Shown here: positions 28,001-34,184 of the stretch, piece after piece
How the letters are laid out: each line of letters begins with the position of its first letter
Numbering within the stretch: the stretch's first letter is position 1
Assembly: GCA_963850345.1 (NCBI GenBank)
Contig: CAWKKW010000005.1
Coordinates: 372,001-436,000 of the forward strand
Source of the DNA: CAWKKW01 sp963850345
Lineage (GTDB): Bacteria; Acidobacteriota; Terriglobia; Terriglobales; Acidobacteriaceae
DNA length: 64,000 nt
Reading direction: 5' to 3'
Notes under the pieces: generated by a model
What the model saw: only the letters and a program-made list of their open reading frames with translations
Databases searched by the model: none
Told to the model about the DNA's origin: nothing
Made by a program: the position numbers and the translations under genes

Positions 28001-28582
28001 ACGGTAGACAACAATGATAGGACGCACATCTTCAAACTGGCCGGAACGTATGAACTGCCAATCGGCCCCGGGAAAAAACTCCTGAATACCAGGGGTGTTG
28101 CCAGCCAGATACTTGGCGGGTGGCAGGTCAGTCCGACGATCGGGTACTTGTCCGGTCAGCCTCTACAGATCGGCATCAGCTCTAACGATGAAGATCCGCT
28201 CGCAGGTAATTCGGGCAATCGCGCAAATATCGTGCCGGGAGTCAAGCAATTTCTGGGGTATCACAATGTTGACTCAGGCAACCCTGTCCTCAACGTAAAT
28301 GCATTTCAGGATCCTGGTAACTATGCGATCGGAAACTCGCCCCGGCAGATCTCCTCGCTTCGTACACCATGGAGCTTTGACGAAGACGTGGCTGTAGCCA
28401 AGAGGTTCTTCTTCAGCGAAAGGATCACTGCGGAGTTGAGGATGACTTATTTCAATGCTTTCAACCGGGTCATCCACGGTGGTCCTAATACAAACATTCT
28501 GGATTCTAACTTTGGCAAGGATGTATCGAGCCAAGTCAATACACAACGACAAGGCGTGGCTCAGTTTAAGCTAAATTTTTAG
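25052..28582 (+). CDS. Oar-like TonB-dependent receptor (module I)
   Basis: GGGGAGGTAACAC precedes the ATG. The 1176-residue protein has a signal peptide (LKQLLLAVITCSLLMLAAPS, cleavage about residue 44), a carboxypeptidase-regulatory-like domain (about 45-130, SGIAGTVTDSSNAAVSGAKV), a plug-like region (about 135-255) and a long beta-barrel ending in the aromatic QFKLNF. This is the architecture of the large Oar-type receptors of Acidobacteria that import complex glycans or peptides. Three CxxC motifs (ECRSC, KCSGC, FCKSC) sit in loop-like parts of the barrel. A terminator follows, then the ASPIC/UnbV and TPR genes of the same module; an almost identical gene set is found at 40-47 kb. Confidence 0.92.
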   Translation: MDSKQRFEQNCRYGSQRTRLKQLLLAVITCSLLMLAAPSRLRAQALSGIAGTVTDSSNAAVSGAKVTVTNTSTNVTKSTQTSDAGTFNFTDLNPGSYTVKVEAQNFKTSVHAGVGVEASRVSNVDTMLDPGQVDQQVVVVSQSISLNTEAPIQATTLEPVLEAALPIGLNNGRGRQIDAFIFLAPGVTGDSFSHRINGGVDFQNEILFNGVPVAQSETQGYQTILNPPFELVSEFSVVRDTFSAQYGLAAGGVNYRFSSGTNVFHGGAFEILRNDMFDARGAYNKTVPVDKEHNYGFTVGGPVRIPKLYNGKDKTFFFFTTEWDRQNQGSSGRLTMPTPSMKQGDFSHYVDASGNVIPIFNPVGSGCVSGGNTPGTAFVGNIIPSGCFSPNSASLLQYFPNPDVAPTSDLTSIFTNNLQSQASVSPNRQYQFGFTIDRNLTDRQTIHYSEWRNKFSSYFHQNQLAASNPMAGEKFQPQLGSGFFLNYSNAISMNLVMTAGVGWMGELNNEANIAPKRDFSALAVGDQQMPAFNFSGGSYDLGDLGAAGDNGETTATNRKLGVSFSNNWLWTKNRHTFNIGWEFRRTYQDDGECRSCLGKLFFNANTTKNPATFGQPNAPASGSSFASFLLGDVDHSYRAYTSELRLRNLDVSPYVQDAIKLSPQFTVNVGLRWDIMRPFTENNNNIVFFDKGAPNPGAGNIPGAASRIGKCSGCVGWSHADVSWTHLSPRVGFDYKLSDKMVLNAGFSQNFLDGGAYEYGTNKVAVNYGNLLNGVLSNPATGTTIPNSNWDVTPLGQPGPKPFTTTIANGTDAFAFCKSCTKTPYLLAFNVGVQRELPHNLFMNVAYVTNRGVHLSSQLNPYNMIDPKYLALGSLLTENINSPDAQAAGLSEPFPGFSALWGANATVKQALRPYPQFGNITNDFDYSGSSRYNAMQLELDRRFSNGLSALVSYNLSRMMSNTNSGFTTFSNRPLNKANQRAEWTVDNNDRTHIFKLAGTYELPIGPGKKLLNTRGVASQILGGWQVSPTIGYLSGQPLQIGISSNDEDPLAGNSGNRANIVPGVKQFLGYHNVDSGNPVLNVNAFQDPGNYAIGNSPRQISSLRTPWSFDEDVAVAKRFFFSERITAELRMTYFNAFNRVIHGGPNTNILDSNFGKDVSSQVNTQRQGVAQFKLNF

Positions 28583-28597
28583 ACTGAAGCCAAGCTA

Positions 28598-28647
28598 GCC
28601 GAACGGTCACTGTGCCGAATCGCATGGTGTCCGTTCGGCATTTTCTT
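28598..28647 (+). terminator. Probable Rho-independent terminator
   Basis: A 13-bp stem, GCCGAACGG plus TCAC, pairs with GTG-T-CCGTTCGGC around a 15-base loop and is followed by ATTTTCTT. It lies 16 bases after the stop of the TonB receptor, so receptor and ASPIC/UnbV genes probably have separate transcripts or the hairpin sets their ratio. Confidence 0.75.
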
Positions 28648-28720
28648 GTACGGACCCGAGTCAACAGCTTTGGATCTAGCCCCACCCAAAGCAGGGTAGT
28701 TTTATCAGAGCAACCTTGTA

Positions 28721-30436
28721 ATGAATGGAATCAAATCTTTTGTGAACAGGCTGGCCTTACTGGCCCTCTCATTGCTGATGCGGTTTGCGCTCGTTTTCGC
28801 GGGTCAAGTGCTGGTTTCGGCGCTCGTTTTCTCACAGGTCACGCAAAGGTCTCTCAAGTTTGAAGACGTCACCGTTTCTGCCGGTATTCGCGCTGAGATA
28901 CGCTGCGGAGCCCCGGAGAAAAAGTGGATCACGGAAGCAAACGGCAGCGGAGCGGCCTGGTTTGACTATGACAATGATGGCCTGATGGATCTCTTAATTG
29001 TAAACGGATCCTCGATGAGTGATCTGCGAGTCTCGGCCGCGGGTAAAATTCCTACACCCGATACTCAAGGGGTATATCTGTTTCACAATCTTGGGAATGG
29101 CCACTTCGAGGATGTAACGAAGAAGACAGGACTCTCCAATCCATATTGGGGAACCGGCGCGAACACTGTGGATTTCAACAATGATGGATACACCGACATC
29201 TTGATTACTAACATTGGCGTTGATCTTCTCTACAAGAATAATGGAAATGGCACTTTTACAGAAGTGGGGAAATCCGCCGGTCTTAGTCAGAAATTCGCCT
29301 GGCACACGGGGAGCGCCTTCGGAGACGTCGACGGGGATGGCAATCTCGATCTTTACGTCGCCAGTTACATGGACCTGGATGCCTTTCCGCTCCACGAACC
29401 CGCACCCGTTTGTAACTACCAGGGAAAGCCCGCGTTCTGTGGCCCTATGGGACTGAAAGGCGGCCACGGAATCTTCTACCAGAACAGTGGGGCGGGAACC
29501 TTCACGGATCGAACTAAGGATGTCGGCGTTGACAAGGTTAGACCATCCCACAGCTTTACGGCAGTTTTCGATGACTTCAATCACGATGGCAAGATTGACT
29601 TGTTTGTGTCAAACGATTCCGATCCGAATTTCCTCTTCATTAATCAAGGTGATGGAACGTTGAAGAACCTGGCGGCAGAATTAGGTATCGCTTACAACAA
29701 TGATGGAAGGGCTCAATCCAACATGGGCGTCGCGGTCGGAAACTACGACAGCTTGGGGCAGCCAACCGTCGCTATCACTGCATTTCATCAGGATTACTTC
29801 CCCTTGTTTAAACCTGACAGAGCCGGGATGTATGACGATAGTTCTCAGTTGAGTGGTCTGGCGACCGAGTCGATGCCTTACCTGGGCTGGTCGTGCGGCT
29901 TCACCGACTTCGACAACAGCACCGAGACGGATCTCTGGGCGGCAAATGGCCACGTGTACCCCAGTTCTCCACAGTACAACCAACCTTTTGTTATTTTCCG
30001 ACAACAGGCTCGATACCAGCCAATCTATCGCTATCCTGAGGTTCCCAATAATTCCTACCGGGGTGCTGCGATCGGAGATTTTAACAATGACGGCCGGATG
30101 GACGCGGTGATCGTCCCGATTGCTGGCCAGCCGGTTCTGCTGCTTAACCGAACCGGTACGCCGAATTCGTGGGTGGGATTACAACTGCAAGGAACCGTCA
30201 GCAATCGAGACGCTATCGGTGCGGTGATTCGTGTTAAAGCGTGCGGAAAAACCCAGGTCGACCATATTCGTAATGGGGATGGTTACTTGTCTCACAATGA
30301 CCCTCGAGTCCATTTCGGATTGGGGACCTGCACCAAAATTGATGAGATTGAAATCACGTGGCCGCGTGGCAAAATACAGTTGATTCACAATATTCTTCTG
30401 AATAAATATGTCAAAATTAAGGAACCTCGCGAATAG
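28721..30436 (+). CDS. CRTAC1-type FG-GAP / ASPIC-UnbV protein (module I)
   Basis: The 571-residue protein has an N-terminal signal or anchor (about residues 8-40), then repeated calcium-binding FG-GAP/VCBS blades: DYDNDGLMDLLIVNG, DFNNDGYTDILITN, DVDGDGNLDLYVASYM, DFNHDGKIDLFVSND and DFNNDGRMDAVIV. The C-terminus is an ASPIC/UnbV domain (about 485-565, DAIGAVIRVKACGKTQVDHI ... VHFGLG ... DEIEITWP). The beta-propeller is predicted to be outside the cytoplasm and to bind a ligand or surface partner. In this genome it is always next to a TonB receptor and a TPR protein, so it may act as the receptor's substrate-binding partner. That is inference; no enzymatic motif is seen. Start ATG with weak ribosome site. 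Confidence 0.88.
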   Translation: MNGIKSFVNRLALLALSLLMRFALVFAGQVLVSALVFSQVTQRSLKFEDVTVSAGIRAEIRCGAPEKKWITEANGSGAAWFDYDNDGLMDLLIVNGSSMSDLRVSAAGKIPTPDTQGVYLFHNLGNGHFEDVTKKTGLSNPYWGTGANTVDFNNDGYTDILITNIGVDLLYKNNGNGTFTEVGKSAGLSQKFAWHTGSAFGDVDGDGNLDLYVASYMDLDAFPLHEPAPVCNYQGKPAFCGPMGLKGGHGIFYQNSGAGTFTDRTKDVGVDKVRPSHSFTAVFDDFNHDGKIDLFVSNDSDPNFLFINQGDGTLKNLAAELGIAYNNDGRAQSNMGVAVGNYDSLGQPTVAITAFHQDYFPLFKPDRAGMYDDSSQLSGLATESMPYLGWSCGFTDFDNSTETDLWAANGHVYPSSPQYNQPFVIFRQQARYQPIYRYPEVPNNSYRGAAIGDFNNDGRMDAVIVPIAGQPVLLLNRTGTPNSWVGLQLQGTVSNRDAIGAVIRVKACGKTQVDHIRNGDGYLSHNDPRVHFGLGTCTKIDEIEITWPRGKIQLIHNILLNKYVKIKEPRE

Positions 30437-30455
30437 ACCTGTCGAGCGGAAGGAA

Positions 30456-31658
30456 ATGCTACGACTCAGCTGCCATCACGGTAATCGCAATCGCCCCGCT
30501 CTGGTTAGGCGGTTGGTTTTCGTGGTCTTCTTTATCACGGTCCTCTTTTCGCGGGGAACGTCAGCGGTCCGGGCCGAGACCAAAACAACGGACAATGATG
30601 CTCGTGTGCACCACCTTTATCAGCAAGCAAATGATGCAAAGGCTAAGGGCGATCTTGCATCAGCCATCTCGTTGTATGAACAGATCCTGAGACTTCAACC
30701 GAAGCTGGCCGCCGCCTACAACAATCTGGGAGCGCTCCACGTTCAGCAGGGCGAATATACCAAAGCAGTCGAGGTGCTGAACAAAGGACTGAAGATAAGT
30801 CCAAACATGCCGTCGGCTTCGGCTTTGCTCGGCATGTCACTGTTCAAACTTAACCGGTATGCTGACGCCCGCTCCAGGTTGGAAGCAGCGGTACGCGAAA
30901 ACCAGGCGGATATAGACCTACATATGCTTCTGGTCGACGATCTCACCAAGGTCGGTGACTTCGAAGCGGCTGCAGCCCACTTACAGGATATGGTGCGCAG
31001 ACATCAAGACAGCTCTCAGACCTGGTATCTGCTCGCCAAGATATATACGCAACTTGGACAGCAAGCGTTAGTAAAGATGAGCTCGATCGATCCAAACTCC
31101 GTCTGGGTTCACGTTACCTCCGCTGAACTCATGGAAGAGATGAAGAACTATGAAGGCGCGGAAGTTGAGTATCAGAAGGCGATCAAAATGGCGCCCGCGG
31201 AACCGGGTATTCACTACAAACTTGGCGATATGTATTGGAGTCTTTCGCGCTGGAACGAAGCGCGCGAACAGTTTCGAAGTGAACTTACGCACAATCCGGG
31301 TCATTGCATGGCCCAGTGGAAGCTGGGAAATATCTTAAGGCAGCAAAGTCAATTTGAGGAAGCACTAATTGAGGTGGAGAAATCCATAACCATGTGTCCA
31401 ACTTTAGAGGACGCTCGAGTCGATCGTGGACAGATTCTACTCAGGCTCGGCCGCGTAGAGGAGGCATTGCCCTATCTCAAAGAGGGCGTGCAAGCCAACC
31501 CATCCGATCCGGGAATTCATTTCTCCCTCGCACAGGCGTTGCGCGCCACCGGGAAGACTGAAGAGGCGAATGCAGAACTGGCTATTTTTTCCCGGCTGCA
31601 AGAAGAGGCGCACGGAGCGGCGGTTCAACAATCGGAGGACGCGATTAAATTACGTTAG
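30456..31658 (+). CDS. TPR-repeat protein (module I)
   Basis: The start ATG at 30456, with GCGGAAGGAA directly upstream, lies 19 bp after the ASPIC/UnbV stop; an earlier ATG at 30408 would overlap that gene. The 400-residue product has a hydrophobic N-terminal segment (RRLVFVVFFITVLFS, about residues 20-35) that is likely a signal peptide or anchor, followed by about nine TPR units (e.g. AAAYNNLGALHVQQGEYTKA, PGIHYKLGDMYWSLSRWNEA). TPRs mediate protein-protein contacts. It is probably periplasmic or membrane-bound and could scaffold the receptor/propeller pair. Third gene of module I; matches the TPR gene of module II in order but not length. Confidence 0.85.
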   Translation: MLRLSCHHGNRNRPALVRRLVFVVFFITVLFSRGTSAVRAETKTTDNDARVHHLYQQANDAKAKGDLASAISLYEQILRLQPKLAAAYNNLGALHVQQGEYTKAVEVLNKGLKISPNMPSASALLGMSLFKLNRYADARSRLEAAVRENQADIDLHMLLVDDLTKVGDFEAAAAHLQDMVRRHQDSSQTWYLLAKIYTQLGQQALVKMSSIDPNSVWVHVTSAELMEEMKNYEGAEVEYQKAIKMAPAEPGIHYKLGDMYWSLSRWNEAREQFRSELTHNPGHCMAQWKLGNILRQQSQFEEALIEVEKSITMCPTLEDARVDRGQILLRLGRVEEALPYLKEGVQANPSDPGIHFSLAQALRATGKTEEANAELAIFSRLQEEAHGAAVQQSEDAIKLR

Positions 31659-31848
31659 ATCAAACGGCTTATATCCTCGGTCGGATTTATTAACAAGATC
31701 ATTCCAGCTCCAGTTCTGCAAATCTTCCATCATTCCACTTTGAGTTGACCGAACTTTCCATCATAATTTTCCGTGGTGTTCATGCCTACAAAGCACAACC
31801 CCTCTCCGAGCTGAGCTGAGTCAGCTGGTTCCAGAACCTGTTCGAAGC

Positions 31849-32266
31849 AAGACGGATCATCGCCAACTGGCGTCGAGATTACAACGAGCGCAGACCGCCC
31901 AACGTCGCCGCTCCTCGGCCAACTCTCGCAGCCGGATGCGCAACCGCTCGTTGGCCTCCGCGTGCCTGCTCGCGTCGCGGCTGGTAGCGCAACATCGCAC
32001 GCAGCACTTGCATCTGCCCGCAGGCATGTCGTTCCGAACACTCTGTCGCGGTTCGAAACACTGCTACTGCCTCCCGCCTTGCCTGTGGGCCTACCACTTT
32101 TTTGATAACACCGCCTTGAAGCCGACGAGTCCACACAGCAGCCTGAACTACATGACGCCGGCGGAGTTCGCCGCAAAAGCAAGCGGGGGAAAAGACGCAG
32201 GCTTCGCCTGCTTGAAAAACGATCCTGCCGTTTTTCACTTTCCCACCGCTACGGCTGCGGCTAGCT
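31849..32266. mobile_element. Scrambled IS3-family transposase relic
   Basis: Plus-strand pieces carry the OrfB C-terminus: RRIIANWRRDYNERRP at about 31851-31900 and, after a gap, PHSSLNYMTPAEFAAKASGG at about 32126-32190. In normal IS3 OrfB these join directly (RDYNE.RPHSSLNY). Between them lies an inverted piece whose reverse strand reads KKVVGPQARREAVAV, ERHACGQMQVLRAMLRYQPR and, in another frame, ANERLRIRLRELAEERRRW, which is the N-terminus of the same kind of OrfB. So an OrfB 5' fragment sits in inverted orientation inside an OrfB 3' fragment, with frameshifts. No active transposase remains. Confidence 0.72.
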
Positions 32267-32373
32267 GAGTATTATTTGTATGCGGAAAATGGGGGCAGGC
32301 CATAAGCTCGCCGTAAGATCGAGGATAACCTCAGGACGATATGCCACGATCAGACTAAATGTCTGAACGATGT

Positions 32374-33035
32374 GATGCGTCGTCGTCGCATCGATTGGTC
32401 GGCGCCGCTCAGGACGACTCTGTTCGCACAGGTTTGGGCTGAGCATCGAACAGTGCTTCGATGCACTCGAATTCCTCCCGCAATACTTCCGATTTCGTGC
32501 AGAGCTTTCTCTTGCGAAGATCTGGAATCCAGAGAACAGCAAAGAGTTCTGCAAGGCGAGGAACGTCGACGCGCAAAACCTTCTGGGGGCGTATCTGGCG
32601 ATCCCATTCGGACGCGGTTATCGTCAGATCTCAGAAGACGATTCGGATCTCACACGATCTTTTGACGCGATTCGACAACCGCTGATCTCATCGTTTGTCG
32701 CCGCAGCTCTCAGCTTCTCTCCATTGATCGGGGCGGGGTCGAGGAATGCGGACAGGATGGCCAGCCTCACTACATCGGCTGCCGCACTCATGGCTAACGC
32801 ATCACTGTACGAAATCACTCATTAGGCATCGTGGAAGCCGCTATTCGATGGGATGGACGCAGAGCAAGTCTCAGCAGAACTTGAGGCTTATCCGAAGCTC
32901 GCCGCTGCGATGGACGTGATGACGCAATCCCTGGTCGGAATCATGACTCCCCATCTCCCCCCCGAGAACGGCGTTCCCTCGAAAGTCAAAACCCCATCAC
33001 GTCGCGCGAAAATGCCAGCCAGCAAGGCCTTCTGA
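32374..33035 (+). pseudogene. Amber-interrupted gene of unknown function
   Basis: One reading frame is open from about 32374 to a TAG at 32823-32825, then continues in the same frame to a TGA at 33033-33035, giving about 220 codons with a single internal amber stop. The first part reads ALEFLPQYFRFRAELSLAKI, then LLGAYLAIPFGRGYRQI, and the second part is MDAEQVSAELEAYPKLAAAM followed by a basic tail. No start codon with a ribosome site is present at the left edge, so the 5' end has probably been lost too. The family is not recognised. Confidence 0.4.
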
Positions 33036-33528
33036 AGAGAAAGCTAGGAAGAAGGCTTGGTCGAGCATCACGAGAGGCTTCGTTGTCTTGCCTCCTCGGC
33101 AGACAATTCACACAATCAGTCGGGCTGTCCGCCTACGGATCAGCCGCTCACCCGAAGATCATTTTGGCAGCAAATGCTGCCAAGTATGCCGGTTTTGCCG
33201 GTTTAATCGACTCATAACCACCGGATCGTCAATAATTTGGCTTTCGACCCATATCGTGGCATGGAAGAGGTCAGAAACCCAATTCTGTCAGGCTCCAAAA
33301 CAAGAGAGCTGAGACGCAGAACCAATGATCCAGGAAGACAGCCAACCCAACAATGCGGCTACTCTAGACTTGCGAATAGCCATTCCGGAGCCGGAACCTA
33401 AATCTATCTGTGCTCCATTTGTGCTCCGTTTGCGCCCTGGATTCTGCAATCATCGAAATCGCTGTTTTCTCAATCGCCAGAACGAGGTGCAGGATTCGCG
33501 ATGTACTTTGTTTTCAATTTAGCGCCAT
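33036..33528. other. Non-coding debris with short tandem repeats
   Basis: No supported gene is present. At 33409-33430 two tandem 11-bp units (TGTGCTCCATT, TGTGCTCCGTT) are followed by a partial third (TGCGCCC). They lie about 100 bp before the tRNA fragment and could be integrase arm-type sites left by a lost element, or simply chance repeats. Confidence 0.35.
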
Positions 33529-33574
33529 CTTCCCAAGCTGAATGTCGCCGGTTCGATCCCGGTCTCCCGCTCCA
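33529..33574 (+). tRNA. 3' fragment of tRNA-Gly(CCC): probable attachment scar
   Basis: The 46 bases reproduce the anticodon loop TTCCCAA with anticodon CCC, the 3' strand of the anticodon stem GCTGA, the variable loop, a good T arm (GCCGG-TTCGATC-CCGGT), the acceptor 3' strand CTCCCGC, the discriminator T and an encoded CCA. The D arm, 5' acceptor strand and 5' anticodon stem are missing, so it cannot be a functional tRNA. Such fragments, running from the anticodon loop to CCA, are the classical duplicated core of tyrosine-recombinase integration. The full copy and the integrase are outside the window. Confidence 0.82.
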
Positions 33575-33872
33575 AACAAATCATTGAATTTCAGGATGCT
33601 CCGGAAAAGCGAACTTCATTAAGCGCAATCTCCAGCCGGTTAACGCAACCTGCCGCTTTGATACGGTCGATTGCGTGTAGACGTTCTGGTTCACATCAAG
33701 GCTGTGCGTCCGAGCTAGCGAATCCGCGAGCGTGCCAGGCTGACATACTGCTCGAAGTGAGGCCCTCGGTGCGCTTGCGCTGAATCCGTGTGAGTTGCAT
33801 TCCAATGTGTCCTTTGTGCCTATCTCATCGTGTCTGCCGGAAATCGCATCTCACATGGTCAGGAGCCAAACA

Positions 33873-34079
33873 ATGGCATCACTCACAACGTCGAAGAAAA
33901 AGGCTGAACCAAAGAGCGATTTCGGGCTACCTGAGGAACGCAAATATCCAATGCCAGATGCGGCTCACGCCCGAAATGCCAAAGCCCGGGCATCGCAACA
34001 GGAACATGCTGGCAACCTGAGCGCTGCGGACAAGAAAAAGGTCGACGCGAAGGCGAATAAAGTACTCAAAAAGAAGTAG
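33873..34079 (+). CDS. Small basic stress-type protein (68 residues)
   Basis: AGGAG eight bases upstream selects the ATG at 33873 over an earlier one at 33795. The product has a short N-terminal basic part, then FGLPEERKYPMPDAAHARNA followed by KARASQQEHAGNLSAADKKK and a lysine-rich end. I recognise the conserved pattern 'KYPMPD..HARNALARASQ' from small uncharacterised proteins widespread in soil bacteria and some phages. The function is unknown; the high Lys content suggests nucleic-acid contact. It lies right after the tRNA fragment, so it may have come with the lost element. Confidence 0.7.
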   Translation: MASLTTSKKKAEPKSDFGLPEERKYPMPDAAHARNAKARASQQEHAGNLSAADKKKVDAKANKVLKKK

Positions 34080-34133
34080 CGGGCAGAATTTCTCACGCCC
34101 CTTGTCATTTGATCGGGATAGCCCTTATCACAA

Positions 34134-34177
34134 TTGTCAACATCTCTGTTGACAGTCTAGAAGCAGTCCTCTAGTCT
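34134..34177 (+). promoter_or_regulatory. Operator/promoter A before the first GH36 gene
   Basis: TTGTCAAC, five bases (ATCTC), then TGTTGACA form a bipartite box (34134-34154) whose second half contains a consensus -35 TTGACA (34149-34154). Seventeen bases further a TAGTCT (34172-34177) fits as -10, so transcription would start at about 34184, one base before the GTG start codon at 34185. The same box occurs before the genes at 38787 and 48722. The first half is the reverse complement of TGTTGACAA-like sequence, as expected for a dimeric regulator that would block RNA polymerase. Confidence 0.65.
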
Positions 34178-34183
34178 GCTTCT
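34159..34183 (+). repeat. Perfect 8-bp inverted repeat next to a start codon
   Basis: AGAAGCAG at 34159-34166 is matched by CTGCTTCT at 34176-34183 with a 9-base spacer. It overlaps the proposed -10 and ends two bases before the GTG start. If transcription begins upstream it would form a hairpin over the site where a ribosome binding site should be, otherwise it may be a second protein-binding site. Confidence 0.55.
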
Positions 34184-34184
34184 C

